From Lentibacillus amyloliquefaciens (lineage in GTDB: Bacteria > Bacillota > Bacilli > Bacillales > Amphibacillaceae), in contig NZ_CP013862.1 of NCBI RefSeq assembly GCF_001307805.1, positions 124,001 through 188,000 of the forward strand: a stretch of DNA of 64,000 nt, given 5' to 3'. Positions 16,901-26,040 of the stretch are shown here, piece after piece; the first letter of the stretch is position 1; the number at the start of each line of letters is the position of its first letter. The notes under the pieces are model-generated. The model ran no database searches. It was not told where the DNA came from and saw only the letters and a list, made by a program, of their open reading frames with translations. A program made the translations under genes and the position numbers.

Positions 16901-17734
16901 ATGCAGACGTTATCAACGAAGGACCTGACGCTTGGTTATGGTGATGATATAGTTATTGATGACTTGGATATAACAATACCTAAAGGTGAAATCACAGTAT
17001 TTATAGGCAGTAATGGCTGCGGGAAATCGACACTGGTTCGTTCATTGGCCCGTTTGTTAAAGCCAAAAGGCGGCGATGTTGTACTGGACGGGGAAGATAT
17101 TGCCAAAATGGGTACAAAAGAAGTAGCCAAAAAAATGTCCATTTTACCGCAAAGCCCGGCAACACCGGATGGGTTAAATGTAATGGAGCTTGTGAAGCAG
17201 GGGAGACATCCTTACCGCGGTTTTCTAAAAACTTGGTCACAAGAAGATGAACAAGCGGTGAACAACGCTCTTGAAGCTACCAATATGCTGGAATTCAAGG
17301 ATCGTCCGGTTGATTCACTTTCCGGCGGACAGCGGCAGCGTGCCTGGATTGCGATGACGTTGGCACAGGAGACAGATATGATGTTGCTCGATGAACCGAC
17401 AACATATCTGGATATGTCGCATCAGATAGATGTGCTCGACCTTCTGTTTGAGCTGAATGAAAAAGACGGGCGTACCATTGTCATGGTTTTACATGATTTG
17501 AACCTTGCTTGCCGATATGCTCACCATATCGTGGCGCTTAAAGATAAAACGGTATTTGCGCAAGGGAAACCGGAAGAAATCGTCACGTGTAACCTTGTTC
17601 ATGAAGTATTCCAAATGAAATGTGATGTGACGTTTGATCCGATGTTTGGTACCCCGATGTGTATCCCGCATGGCAGGGGCCGATGTATTCTGGCTGACAA
17701 GGCTGCCGAACTGCGACAGTCGGCGGCCAATTGA
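16901..17734 (+). CDS. Iron-siderophore ABC transporter ATPase, FecE/YusV-like
   Basis: 277 residues. Walker A is FIGSNGCGKSTLV, the signature is SLSGGQRQRAW, Walker B is MMLLDEPTTYLD, and the H-loop histidine is in MVLHDLNLACRYAHH. The LSGGQRQR and TTYLDMSHQ patterns are those of FepC/FhuC/YusV ATPases that drive ferric siderophore uptake with FecCD permeases. No permease or binding-protein gene is adjacent, as with B. subtilis yusV, so it may serve several transporters encoded elsewhere. A perfect Fur box upstream supports iron control. GGGAGAG precedes the ATG, and a terminator follows at once, so it is monocistronic. Confidence 0.93.
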   Translation: MQTLSTKDLTLGYGDDIVIDDLDITIPKGEITVFIGSNGCGKSTLVRSLARLLKPKGGDVVLDGEDIAKMGTKEVAKKMSILPQSPATPDGLNVMELVKQGRHPYRGFLKTWSQEDEQAVNNALEATNMLEFKDRPVDSLSGGQRQRAWIAMTLAQETDMMLLDEPTTYLDMSHQIDVLDLLFELNEKDGRTIVMVLHDLNLACRYAHHIVALKDKTVFAQGKPEEIVTCNLVHEVFQMKCDVTFDPMFGTPMCIPHGRGRCILADKAAELRQSAAN

Positions 17735-17749
17735 ATAGCTGAATGATGA

Positions 17750-17785
17750 TGCCATCAGTTTTGAATAAGCTGATGGTTTTTTATG
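17750..17785 (+). terminator. Terminator after the siderophore ATPase
   Basis: CCATCAG pairs with CTGATGG around TTTTGAATAAG, followed by TTTTTT. Confidence 0.8.
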
Positions 17786-17893
17786 GCAATGATAAATTTA
17801 TTAACTTGCGGTCGACCGCCGTAAGCCTATTCACACGTTTCACTCATAATATTACCTGTTTGCAGCCACATTAATAGCAGGAGGTGTTGACGT

Positions 17894-18211
17894 GTGAAAA
17901 AGAAATATTATGTGAATCCGGGCAGTCTGGAAATTTCACAGATTAAGTATGATAATAATGACGCGTTTATTATTTATGCCTCGGATGATGAAGTCCGTTC
18001 GCTGAGGCAGAGCCTTGATGGAATGCATACAGCAGACAATCAGGCATTCTGGCGTGCCCATGTGCCAATCAAACCGTATCATAACGACAAGCCCAATGAT
18101 GATTACGATGCGGGTATTACTGAAGCCTATCAATTGATTTATGAGTTAGGTGATAATGGTACCAGAGAGCATATCGAGGCTATTGGCATATTAGGGGACA
18201 ATCAAATGTAA
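17894..18211 (+). CDS. Conserved hypothetical protein of Bacillaceae
   Basis: 105 residues with a GTG start behind AGGAGGTG. The protein has no signal peptide or membrane segment and is acidic. Distinct stretches are NNDAFIIYASDDEVRSLRQ, AFWRAHVPIKPYHND and DYDAGITEAYQLIYELGD. I recall similar small proteins in Bacillus genomes under names such as hydrolase, but no catalytic motif is visible and I assign no function. It stands alone between two terminators. Confidence 0.8.
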   Translation: MKKKYYVNPGSLEISQIKYDNNDAFIIYASDDEVRSLRQSLDGMHTADNQAFWRAHVPIKPYHNDKPNDDYDAGITEAYQLIYELGDNGTREHIEAIGILGDNQM

Positions 18212-18221
18212 ATAAACTGAT

Positions 18222-18256
18222 GAGGAATAAGCGAAACTGCCTTATTCCTTTTTTTA
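18222..18256 (+). terminator. Terminator after the 105-residue hypothetical gene
   Basis: GGAATAAG pairs with CTTATTCC, followed by a run of seven T. Confidence 0.85.
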
Positions 18257-18378
18257 GTTTTTGTTGCGCTTGAATATTCACAGTTGATAAAAAGTGCGAA
18301 ATAGAGAAAGATTTTGTGCAATGGCCTTGCTCCGGAAATATACTTGGTGCTCGTCGTTTTGCAAAAGAGCCCTGATGA

Positions 18379-18620
18379 GTTGACGTCGAGATCCTTTCTC
18401 GAGGACTTTTCACTGGTTTTCTGATGAGTTTTGGCATCGACCACCTTTCTCGAGGACTTTTCACCGGTTTTCTGATGGTTTTTGGCGTCGAGCCCCTTTC
18501 TCGAGGACTTTTCACCGATTTTCTGATGGTTTTTGGCGTCGAGATCCTTTCTCGAGGACTTTTCACCGGTTTTCTGATGAGTTTTGGCATCGAGGTCCTT
18601 TCTCAAGGACTTTTCTCACC
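18379..18620. repeat. 51-bp tandem repeat, about 4.5 units
   Basis: The unit begins TTTCTCGAGGACTTTTCACC, continues GGTTTTCTGATGGTTTTTGG and ends CGTCGAGATCC, with starts near 18393, 18444, 18495, 18546 and a degenerate last one near 18597. Units differ at a few sites (GATGAG or GATGG, CATCGA or CGTCGA). Because 51 is a multiple of 3, the minus strand reads as 17-residue repeats (KTHQKTGEKSSRKDLDA) in one frame and as arginine/proline-rich repeats in another. No convincing ribosome binding site lies before these frames, so I do not call a protein. The rest of the 18.26-18.82 kb gap shows no further gene. Confidence 0.85.
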
Positions 18621-18821
18621 GCCTTCCTAACATTATTTCTGGCTGATACCGCTCCCCGTCCGCTCCGGGTATAATATGTAGGTTCCTTAATAAAATCAAT
18701 TTGTTAAAAACAACAATCTTTAGAAAAAATCATTCGGCTAAAATTTTAAGTTTAGAATGGAGAGGATGAAAGGAATATATTACCACAATGAGCTTATATA
18801 CCAAGTGAGAGGGGAGATATC

Positions 18822-19397
18822 ATGTCAGTTAAGAAAAGCACTAAATATGTAAGCTTGGCTGTGGGGATTGCTTTTGTTATGTCGGTATCTTCTGTCATGT
18901 TACATTTAGACTCTGAACACTCCGTATCAGCGAATAAGTCCAGTGAAGATCATCACTTATCACAGACAATTGATTCTAAAGACAGGACGATTGACAACGA
19001 GAGATTCACACACGAATTGTCACACGACCAAATTGTTTCATTAACGGATCAATTTATGGAAACACTCGTGCAGGAAACAAATGAAAGGAATCAGGTCATT
19101 CATTTTGATACAAAATCAGTCTTGCTGGAAGAATTTAAGAAAATAACGACAAAAGAGGTTGCAGCTGACTATGTGGAGTTTTACTTTACGGAGAAAAATG
19201 GTGAATTATATATTAAACCAACCGAGACACCGCCATGGTTTAACGAAAATAGTGACTATGATATGATACACGAAGGCAATCATACTGTAAAAGTTATACA
19301 GGAAAATACAACTGATTTGTATGGAACTTACACCATTATGATTGAATTCAAGTGGAAAGATGGTCAGTGGCGTATAACGGGTATCAGTCATCAATAA
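18822..19397 (+). CDS. Hypothetical secreted or membrane-anchored protein
   Basis: 191 residues. The N-terminus (basic MSVKKSTK followed by a hydrophobic stretch to about residue 30) is a signal peptide or single anchor; a possible signal peptidase site lies near SVSANKSS. There is no lipobox cysteine. The rest is hydrophilic, and its C-terminal half, with TDLYGTYTIMIEFKWKDGQWRIT, resembles the small curved-sheet domain seen in many Gram-positive exported proteins of NTF2-like type; this is a weak inference. AGAGGGGAG precedes the ATG. No function is assigned. Confidence 0.75.
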   Translation: MSVKKSTKYVSLAVGIAFVMSVSSVMLHLDSEHSVSANKSSEDHHLSQTIDSKDRTIDNERFTHELSHDQIVSLTDQFMETLVQETNERNQVIHFDTKSVLLEEFKKITTKEVAADYVEFYFTEKNGELYIKPTETPPWFNENSDYDMIHEGNHTVKVIQENTTDLYGTYTIMIEFKWKDGQWRITGISHQ

Positions 19398-19472
19398 AGG
19401 CCTATCTAAAAAACGCCATTATCCTGCTGAACACATATTAAAAGAACCAGATTGATGAAAGCAGTTGAAATC

Positions 19473-19954
19473 ATGTATAAATTCACAGATTTTTACCGTA
19501 ATGAAGTTACATTATCATTTGATGATCATCCGTTTTCACGAAGTCCGAAACATGTCTGGGTCATTTGCCGTTATAAAAATAAATGGCTTCTGACCAAACA
19601 TAAGGAACGCGGCCTGGAATTCCCGGGGGGCAAGGTAGAGGAAAATGAATCAGCAAGAGAAGCCGCTATCAGGGAAGTGAAAGAAGAAACCGGCGGAACG
19701 ATTGAAACAATTCGCTATCTGGGGCAGTATATTGTGGCCGGAAAAGGCGGGACAATCATTAAAAATGTCTATTTTGCCCGCATAAAAGAACTCATGGATC
19801 AAAAAACATACTACGAGACAGATGGCCCCATCGTACTTGCTCATATCCCCGAAACGTGAAACGTAACCGGAAGTACAGTTTTATCATGAAAGATGATGTG
19901 CTGACTCACTGTATGGCATTTATTGATAAAACACGGAAGGGGAAAAGAAAATAA
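19473..19954 (+). CDS. ytkD: Nudix nucleoside triphosphatase YtkD, C-terminal frameshift
   Basis: The Nudix box is complete: GGKVEENESAREAAIREVKEETGG. It hydrolyses oxidised or excess purine nucleoside triphosphates (MutT/RNA pyrophosphohydrolase-like family). Similarity to Bacillus YtkD starts at MYKFTDFYRNEVTLSFDDHP, so I place the start at 19473, although ATG 19455 is in frame. As given, the frame stops at 19857 after HIPET. One extra base at about 19856 restores VKRNRKYSFIMKDDVLTHCM and a stop at 19952-19954, matching the usual YtkD tail. The stub would still keep the whole Nudix box. No clear ribosome binding site is seen. Confidence 0.85.
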
Positions 19955-19988
19955 GGATCATTTCAAAAGTCTGATAATGTTTTAACAA

Positions 19989-20025
19989 AAACGGCGCCCG
20001 TGAGAAATGGACGCCGCTTTTTATT
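19989..20025. terminator. Bidirectional terminator between ytkD and prfC
   Basis: ACGGCG and CGCCG stems, with T runs reading outward on the plus strand (CTTTTTATT) and the minus strand (GTTTTTGTT), between convergent genes. Confidence 0.75.
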
Positions 20026-20059
20026 ACCATCAATTAAAATTCTCTATTCCGGCCTAACA

Positions 20060-21646
20060 TTATGTCTTCTGGTCATACTGATTGACATCAAACAAATCAA
20101 TCAATTCTATATCCGGATGGTTGTCTTTGAACCAATTCAGTGAAAATTCATTTTTGAATAGCACGACGTAATTGTCGGACCGGTCCCGGACAAGCATATT
20201 TCGTTCATCATACATCGATGGGTCAACCTGATCAGACTTCAGCCACCTTGGCACGCGCTCGCCTATTGGCTCAAGCATGACTTCCACATTGTACTCATTA
20301 CGCATGCGGTATTGGAAGACTTCGTATTGCAGTTCGCCGACCGCTCCAAGAATGTATGATTCGGAACGATAATGCTTATACAATTGAATCGCACCTTCCT
20401 GGACGAGTTGCTCAATTCCTTTTTTAAATTGCTTGGCTTTCATGACGTTTTTGGCCGTGACACGCTGGAACTGCTCCGGCGGGAACTGCGGGAGCTCCTG
20501 ATATTCGAACAAGCTTTTCCCCTCCACGAGCGTATCGCCGATTTGATAAGCGTTCGGGTCATAAACACCGATGATATCTCCGGCATAAGCTTCTTCCACT
20601 GTATCACGGTCTGAAGCAACAAACTGCTGTGATTGCGCCAATTTGATTGGTTTGCCGGTCCGTGCCAGTTTCACACTCATCCCGCGTTCAAATTTGCCGG
20701 AACAAACTCTTAAAAAAGCGACTCTGTCACGATGCGCCGGGTTCATGTTGGCCTGGATTTTAAAGATAAACCCTGAAAAATTCGGGTTATCCGGCGAAAT
20801 AACACCTTCCGTTGCTTTGCGTGGTGCAGGTTCCGGTGCCATTGAAATAAATGTATCGAAAAAATTCTGCACACCGAATGGAGCGAGCGCACTTCCGAAA
20901 AAGACCGGTGTCTGCTCGCCGGATAAAACCGCATCGAGGGAAAATTCATCGCCTGCTTCTTCAACGAGTGCAAATTCATCATTAGCTGCTTCATAGATAG
21001 GGTTGGAAACCAGTTCGTTATATTCCGGGTCATCCAGTTCGTCGTAAGGAATATATGTCTCGTCTTCATTCCCGTTATATTGAATAAATTGCTTCCCGTG
21101 CCGGTCAAATGTGCCGAGGAATCGTTTGCCCATGCCGGCGGGCCAGCTCATCGGATACGTTTCAATATCGAGCACTTCCTCAATCTCTTCCAGCAATTCG
21201 AGCGGTTCACGACCTTCACGATCCAGTTTATTGATAAAGGTAAAAATAGGGATGCCGCGCATTTTACATACTTTGAACAACTTGATGGTTTGTGCTTCGA
21301 TCCCTTTTGTTGCATCAATAATCATGACAACACTGTCCACCGCTGTCAGTGTTCTGTACGTATCCTCACTGAAATCCTCGTGGCCGGGCGTATCCAAAAT
21401 ATTGACCTGATACCCTTGATACGGGAAATTCATCACACTGGAGGTCACCGAAATGCCGCGCTGCTTTTCAATTTCCATCCAGTCCGATGTCGCGAATTTC
21501 CCTGATTTTTTTCCTTTAACAGTACCGGCTGAGCGGATCAAATTGCCGAACAAGAGGAGTTTCTCGGTCATTGTTGTTTTTCCGGCGTCCGGGTGAGATA
21601 TGATAGCAAATGTGCGTCGTTTCTGTACTTCTTCATGCATATTCAT
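20060..21646 (-). CDS. prfC: Peptide chain release factor 3
   Basis: 528 residues, the full RF3 length. Translation-GTPase motifs are in place: [16 protein letters not shown] (G1), [12 protein letters not shown] (G2), [18 protein letters not shown] (G3) and [13 protein letters not shown] (G4). RF3 releases RF1/RF2 from the ribosome after peptide release using GTP. GGAAGGGA precedes the ATG. It is a single gene, convergent with ytkD. RF3 is scattered among Bacillaceae, and its presence is unremarkable. Confidence 0.97.
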   Translation of the reverse strand: MNMHEEVQKRRTFAIISHPDAGKTTMTEKLLLFGNLIRSAGTVKGKKSGKFATSDWMEIEKQRGISVTSSVMNFPYQGYQVNILDTPGHEDFSEDTYRTLTAVDSVVMIIDATKGIEAQTIKLFKVCKMRGIPIFTFINKLDREGREPLELLEEIEEVLDIETYPMSWPAGMGKRFLGTFDRHGKQFIQYNGNEDETYIPYDELDDPEYNELVSNPIYEAANDEFALVEEAGDEFSLDAVLSGEQTPVFFGSALAPFGVQNFFDTFISMAPEPAPRKATEGVISPDNPNFSGFIFKIQANMNPAHRDRVAFLRVCSGKFERGMSVKLARTGKPIKLAQSQQFVASDRDTVEEAYAGDIIGVYDPNAYQIGDTLVEGKSLFEYQELPQFPPEQFQRVTAKNVMKAKQFKKGIEQLVQEGAIQLYKHYRSESYILGAVGELQYEVFQYRMRNEYNVEVMLEPIGERVPRWLKSDQVDPSMYDERNMLVRDRSDNYVVLFKNEFSLNWFKDNHPDIELIDLFDVNQYDQKT

Positions 21647-21818
21647 AAAAAATCCCTTCCATTTTTAGTTTGGTGTGTTTTACTGATTGTGATGGGGGAT
21701 TTTAGCTTACATCGGTCAGATTCTCCTTTTAATTTGTTTAGTAAGTCGCCGTCTGATACCCTCCAAACGATAGCATGTCGGAAGTGTTCAGTCAATCAGT
21801 ACAGGGTATGTGTGGAGA

Positions 21819-21942
21819 ATAAAGCGAATCTTCAATCAGTGGGGGGTTCTTTATCCTCCACTTATTGTTAGATGAACGAATCGGACATTTATTGGCAGTT
21901 GATTCTCCACCTAATTTCCATCGTATGACATGCGGGATAAAA
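21819..21942 (-). repeat. Dispersed structured repeat, family A (copy A4, inverted and shortened)
   Basis: Read on the minus strand it carries the family blocks ATCCCGCATGT, CGATGGAAATTAGGTGGA, AATGTCCGATTCGTTCATCT, AACAATAAGTGG and TGATTGAAGATTCGCTTTAT. Compared with the other copies it lacks the left arm of the first hairpin. It occupies part of the 530-base gap between prfC and the rhodanese gene. Confidence 0.75.
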
Positions 21943-21973
21943 TGGGTATCTGAATTGCTGTAAAGCATAGTGT

Positions 21974-22003
21974 TTGACATAATACCTGAACGGGGTATAT
22001 GAT
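21974..22003 (+). promoter_or_regulatory. SigA promoter with embedded CsoR/CstR-type dyad, upstream of the rhodanese gene
   Basis: TTGACA (21974) and TATGAT (21998) are 18 bases apart, and the spacer contains AATACCTGAACGGGGTATA. This repeats the layout of the csoR promoter at 25663-25691 (AATACATAACGGGGGTATA) and resembles the site at 23327. I infer control by a CsoR or CstR family repressor. The leader to the gene start is about 170 bases and contains no clear gene. Confidence 0.65.
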
Positions 22004-22180
22004 GAACACATAAAAGACTAGATAACATTAAAAGTTTATATTAGCAGCAAAACTTATTCAACAGACAATTGAAACAGGAAGTGTCGGTATGGATACGCTG
22101 CAGTCGTCAAAAAGTGTTAGGTGGTAAAACGCAAGCTTTCGCCCCCTAAACATATTTAAAATTTTGAGGAGGTCTTTCAT

Positions 22181-22480
22181 ATGAACCAAATAACAACGAA
22201 AGAACTGGCGGAAAAGATTAAAAACAATGAGAACGTAAATGTAATCGATGTCCGGGAAGATGACGAAGTAGCACAAGGAAAAATTCCCGGTGCAAAGCAT
22301 ATTCCATTAGGAGAGGTGCCTGAACGTCTTGACGAAATTGACCAGGACAAACACTATTACATGGTTTGCCGTTCCGGTGGAAGAAGCGGCAGAGCGAGTG
22401 AATTTCTGGACACGCAAGGGTATGACATCACCAATGTTGACGGTGGCATGCTTGCATGGGATGAAGATGTCGAAAAGTGA
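22181..22480 (+). CDS. Single-domain rhodanese-like sulfurtransferase
   Basis: 99 residues, one rhodanese domain. The active-site loop is CRSGGRSGRA with the nucleophile C63, and the CH2A-like motif DVREDDEV and the GxIPGAKHIPL motif precede it. Such enzymes carry persulfide sulfur in the cytoplasm, moving it from thiosulfate or small persulfides to acceptors. GAGGAGG precedes the ATG. A methyltransferase gene follows after 59 bases, and the copper genes begin 0.9 kb on. The CsoR/CstR-like promoter upstream suggests induction by copper or by reactive sulfur. Confidence 0.93.
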   Translation: MNQITTKELAEKIKNNENVNVIDVREDDEVAQGKIPGAKHIPLGEVPERLDEIDQDKHYYMVCRSGGRSGRASEFLDTQGYDITNVDGGMLAWDEDVEK

Positions 22481-22539
22481 TCATCGATTGATTCGGCCGC
22501 CGGAGAAATCATCAAGAACAGATGAAGAGGAGATATTTG

Positions 22540-23109
22540 ATGACATACAAACGGTTTAATCCCAAAAATGCTGATAAATTAATGAGCGAGGAACGAAAAA
22601 GGCAAATACAACCTGACAAAATAATCGAGCAGTTGAACGTAAATAACGATGATACGGTGGCAGATTTAGGTGCAGGCCCCGGATTGTTTACAATTTCTCT
22701 GGCTAAAATGACCGAACGTGAAGTTTACGCTGTGGATATTGAACCGGAAATGCTTGAAAGACTCAAACAGAATGCTGAAAAAGAAAAGATCGGTAATATC
22801 AAACCCGTTGTGAGTGATCTTGAAAATGTTAAGCTTGCCGAAAATTCAGTGACCCGCGTTTTAAATGTCTTTGTCATTCATGAAGTGAGAAGTATCGACC
22901 GGGCGATTGATGAAATGAAACGGATTCTCAAACCGGGCGGCTGTCTTCTGTTAATGGATTGGGAGGCTGTTGAATCGGAATCCGGCCCGCCGTTCGAAAT
23001 CCGAATACCTTCTGAAAAAATGAAAAGCATACTGGAAGAACATGGGTTTGATACCGAGTTAACCTATCCGGATTCAGAACACTATGCGATTAAGGCGAAA
23101 AATGTATAG
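22540..23109 (+). CDS. Class I SAM-dependent methyltransferase
   Basis: The start is the ATG at 22540, behind GAGGAGATATTTG, giving 189 residues. Motif I is VADLGAGPGLFTISLAK, the acidic end of strand 2 is VYAVDIEPEM, and the post-motif RILKPGGCLLLMDWE is typical of UbiE/Methyltransf_11 proteins. The substrate is unknown. It is probably co-transcribed with the rhodanese gene and ends at a strong hairpin at 23121. Similar methyltransferases near metal or sulfur genes are sometimes involved in detoxifying methylation, but nothing here shows that directly. Confidence 0.9.
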   Translation: MTYKRFNPKNADKLMSEERKRQIQPDKIIEQLNVNNDDTVADLGAGPGLFTISLAKMTEREVYAVDIEPEMLERLKQNAEKEKIGNIKPVVSDLENVKLAENSVTRVLNVFVIHEVRSIDRAIDEMKRILKPGGCLLLMDWEAVESESGPPFEIRIPSEKMKSILEEHGFDTELTYPDSEHYAIKAKNV

Positions 23110-23120
23110 ATCAATCAGGA

Positions 23121-23153
23121 AACACCGGCGTAATATTGCGCCGGTGTTTTATA
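23121..23153 (+). terminator. Terminator after the methyltransferase gene
   Basis: AACACCGGCG pairs perfectly with CGCCGGTGTT around TAATATTG, followed by TTATAA. Confidence 0.8.
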
Positions 23154-23295
23154 AGATTGGATTGGAATGAGGCGGGAAGAAAAAGGGAAGATTATAGCAT
23201 AACATTATGTGATAGCGTTCCGAATACGCCCGGCCAAAACAGGATTCGTGCGACGATCGTAAAAGCCTGCACCAATCATATAGACTGCGTAATTC

Positions 23296-23346
23296 TTGAC
23301 AATAAATTAACTTTCATGTTTATTAATTACCCATAGGGGGTATATG
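23296..23346 (+). promoter_or_regulatory. Promoter region and CsoR-type operator of the CopB-like ATPase gene
   Basis: TTGACA at 23296 is followed by AT-rich sequence and, at 23327-23346, TTACCCATAGGGGGTATATG. This matches the known B. subtilis CsoR operator pattern TACCC-N3-GGGGGTAT. The -10 position is uncertain. Copper-dependent derepression by the CsoR encoded downstream is inferred. Confidence 0.75.
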
Positions 23347-23395
23347 TATGAGTGGATAAAAAATTACCATAAAGGTTCGGAAAGGAGAATCAGAC

Positions 23396-25543
23396 ATGAC
23401 GAACGATCATGAGAAGAATCAAAGCAAGCATGCAGAACATAATCATCATGAGCAACATCACGCTGACCATGAAGACCATCATCACGAGCACCACCATCAT
23501 GTAGAAGAGGAGCATAACGATAATCACGGGCATGCTCATGATGACGGCCACCACGACCATGACTCTCATCAAGGACACGATCAACATGGGCACGGTCATC
23601 ACGATCATGGCGATATGGTCAGTGATTTCAAAAAACGATTTTTTATTTCTTTAATTGTTACCATACCTATTTTGATTCTCTCACCGATGATTCAGAGCTT
23701 CATCGGTGTCGATTGGCGTTTTCCATTTGATCAGTATATCCTGTTTGCGCTTGCCACATTTATTTTCTTCTATGGTGGCTGGCCGTTCATTACAGGTGCC
23801 GTCAGCGAGCTGAAGGATAAAAATCCGGGCATGATGACACTGATTGGTCTGGCCATTCTTGTCGCATACGTATACAGTTCACTGACTGTTTTTGGCTTGG
23901 AAGGCCAGGATTTCTTTTGGGAACTGGCAACTTTAATTGATATCATGCTGCTCGGGCACTGGATTGAAATGCGATCGGTTATGGGCGCGTCCAATGCTCT
24001 GGAAGAGTTGGTCAAACTCATGCCGAATGAAGCACATAAACTCGATGAGAATGACAATGTACATGATGTGCCAACCTCGGAACTCCAACAAGAGGATCAT
24101 GTACTCATTAAACCTGGTGAAAAAATCCCGGTCGACGGAACGATTTATGCCGGCAACTCAGCGATTGACGAGTCTATGCTGACAGGTGAATCGGTTCCGA
24201 TCGAGAAGAAAAAAGGCGATGAAGTGATTGGCGGATCGGTTAATAAAGAAGGCTCAATTAAAGTCGCTGTTGAAAAAACAGGCGAAGATTCCTATCTTTC
24301 CCAGGTTATCACGTTAGTCCGGGAAGCACAGGAATCAAAGTCAAAGACACAAGACCTGACAAACCGTGCGGCCAAATGGCTGTTTTACATCGCGCTTGCC
24401 TCAGGGTTCATCACATTGTTTGTCTGGCTGTTGCTTGGGTATGCGTTTGACGTTGCCGTAGAACGGATGGTCACGGTTATGGTTATCACCTGTCCACACG
24501 CTCTTGGGCTGGCGGCACCGCTCGTGATCGCCGTTTCGACGTCTATTTCGGCCAAACAAGGACTACTCATCCGCAATCGTGCTAATTTCGAAGGCGCCCG
24601 GAATTTAAATGCAGTAGTGTTTGATAAAACCGGTACACTAACTAAAGGCGAATTCGGCGTCACCGATATCGTTCCAATGGAAGGCTATGAGGAAAATGAT
24701 ATTCTCGCGTGGGCAGCGAGTCTCGAACAGAATTCGGAACATCCGATTGCAGCAGGTATTGTTAATTCAGCCAATGAAAAAGACTTGCAACTGAAAAGAA
24801 TCGAGGAATTTGAATCGATTACAGGTAAAGGGATAGAAGGTAAAATTGAAGGCAAAAAAGTGAATGTCGTCAGTCCCGGCTATGTTGACGACAACAATAT
24901 GGCTTATGACCGGGAGCGGTTCGAACAATTATCCGAATCAGGCAAGACGGTTGTCTTTCTTCTGCTGGATGATGAACTGACCGGTATGATTGCACTCGCC
25001 GATATGGTTCGGGAAACGGCCAAAGAAGCGGTTGCATCGTTGAAAAAAGAAGACATCCATTCCATCATGCTCACCGGCGATAATCAAAAAGTCGCTGATT
25101 GGGTGGCAGACCAGCTGGGAATTGATGAAGTCCATGCTGAAGTACTGCCGGATGACAAAGCGAATCAGGTGAAGAAGATTAAACAGACAGGCTGGAACGT
25201 TGCCATGACCGGTGATGGTGTCAATGATGCACCGGCACTGGCAACAGCTGATTTGGGAATTGCCATCGGTGCCGGAACCGATGTTGCGATGGAATCTGCC
25301 GATGTCGTCCTTGTAAAAAGCAATCCGAAAGATGTCGTGTCGTTGATGAATCTTTCCAAAAAGACGTACCGCAAAATGGTTCAGAACCTGTGGTGGGCTG
25401 CAGGCTATAATATCGTGGCCATCCCGCTTGCAGCCGGTGTGCTTGCCCCTGTCGGCCTTGTTCTCAGCCCGGCAGTCGGTGCGGTTCTGATGAGCTTGAG
25501 TACGATTATCGTTGCGATTAATGCCAAACTGTTGAAGGCATAG
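23396..25543 (+). CDS. copB: Copper/silver-translocating P-type ATPase, CopB-like (CPH motif)
   Basis: 715 residues. The first 75 or so are extremely rich in histidine and acidic residues (repeated [12 protein letters not shown]), a metal-binding tail instead of an HMA domain. After it come about eight membrane helices with the intramembrane motif [11 protein letters not shown], the actuator motif [11 protein letters not shown], the phosphorylation site [10 protein letters not shown], and [17 protein letters not shown] marks the P1B-3 group exporting copper or silver. CsoR, CopA and CopZ follow, so the locus carries two exporters of different class. GGAAAGGAG precedes the ATG. Confidence 0.93.
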   Translation: MTNDHEKNQSKHAEHNHHEQHHADHEDHHHEHHHHVEEEHNDNHGHAHDDGHHDHDSHQGHDQHGHGHHDHGDMVSDFKKRFFISLIVTIPILILSPMIQSFIGVDWRFPFDQYILFALATFIFFYGGWPFITGAVSELKDKNPGMMTLIGLAILVAYVYSSLTVFGLEGQDFFWELATLIDIMLLGHWIEMRSVMGASNALEELVKLMPNEAHKLDENDNVHDVPTSELQQEDHVLIKPGEKIPVDGTIYAGNSAIDESMLTGESVPIEKKKGDEVIGGSVNKEGSIKVAVEKTGEDSYLSQVITLVREAQESKSKTQDLTNRAAKWLFYIALASGFITLFVWLLLGYAFDVAVERMVTVMVITCPHALGLAAPLVIAVSTSISAKQGLLIRNRANFEGARNLNAVVFDKTGTLTKGEFGVTDIVPMEGYEENDILAWAASLEQNSEHPIAAGIVNSANEKDLQLKRIEEFESITGKGIEGKIEGKKVNVVSPGYVDDNNMAYDRERFEQLSESGKTVVFLLLDDELTGMIALADMVRETAKEAVASLKKEDIHSIMLTGDNQKVADWVADQLGIDEVHAEVLPDDKANQVKKIKQTGWNVAMTGDGVNDAPALATADLGIAIGAGTDVAMESADVVLVKSNPKDVVSLMNLSKKTYRKMVQNLWWAAGYNIVAIPLAAGVLAPVGLVLSPAVGAVLMSLSTIIVAINAKLLKA

Positions 25544-25573
25544 CTGGCAAAATTGATCTAGGCCTCCAAGATA

Positions 25574-25618
25574 AAATCAGAAGCTGGTCCTTAACGGGGC
25601 CAGCTTCTGATTTCTTAA
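25574..25618 (+). terminator. Terminator after copB
   Basis: AAATCAGAAGCTGG pairs perfectly with CCAGCTTCTGATTT, a 14-bp stem followed by CTTAA. It separates copB from csoR-copA. Confidence 0.8.
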
Positions 25619-25662
25619 CCCAATTGGTTACATGTTGTTAACATATAGTTAGCGATTATAAG

Positions 25663-25691
25663 TTGACAAAAATACATAACGGGGGTATACT
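25663..25691 (+). promoter_or_regulatory. csoR-copA promoter with CsoR operator in the spacer
   Basis: TTGACA and TATACT are separated by exactly 17 bases, and the spacer holds ATACATAACGGGGGTATAC, a CsoR-type dyad. Repressor bound here would cover both promoter boxes, giving autoregulation and copper induction. Confidence 0.88.
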
Positions 25692-25720
25692 ATATTTAGA
25701 AATTAAAAGGAGTGAGGCAG

Positions 25721-26023
25721 ATGGGTGAACATTTGCGTGATCATCCGGTAACACCCCGGACCGATGCTGAAAAACAAGCTCTCGTCAACCGCCTGAAGCG
25801 AATTGAAGGACAGGTACGGGGTATTCAGAAAATGGTCGAGGAAGACCGGTATTGTGTTGATATATTAGTTCAAATCAGTGCCATCAGTGCTGCACTGAAT
25901 AAAGTGGGCTTCTCCACCGCAGAACGGCATATGAAGCATTGTGTCAGTGATGCAGTGAATTCAGGTGAAGGAGACGAAGCGATTGAAGAACTGATGGCGG
26001 TTATGAAACAGTTCTCGAAGTAG
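25721..26023 (+). CDS. csoR: Copper-sensing transcriptional repressor CsoR
   Basis: 100 residues from the ATG at 25721, which has AAAAGGAG upstream; a GTG at 25712 overlaps that site. The all-helical DUF156 fold is shown by NRLKRIEGQVRGIQKMVEED. The Cu(I) ligands fall exactly at C45 (RYCVDIL), H70 and C74 (RHMKHCVSD), the positions known from B. subtilis CsoR, which separates it from nickel sensors and persulfide sensors (CstR lacks the histidine ligand). It represses copA-copZ and probably copB through the dyads described. copA follows after 17 bases. Confidence 0.96.
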   Translation: MGEHLRDHPVTPRTDAEKQALVNRLKRIEGQVRGIQKMVEEDRYCVDILVQISAISAALNKVGFSTAERHMKHCVSDAVNSGEGDEAIEELMAVMKQFSK

Positions 26024-26040
26024 GGGGGTATATATAAACA

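Noticed and set aside
18379..18620. Possible CRISPR array
   Set aside because: The units are contiguous 51-bp tandem copies with no unique spacers and no cas genes nearby.
22022..22120. Short frame ending KSVRW before the rhodanese gene
   Set aside because: It has no ribosome binding site and no family pattern; it could be a remnant but cannot be supported.
23390..23608. Hydrophobic Met/Val-rich frame on the minus strand
   Set aside because: It is antisense to the His-rich N-terminus of the CopB-like ATPase and has no start site of its own.
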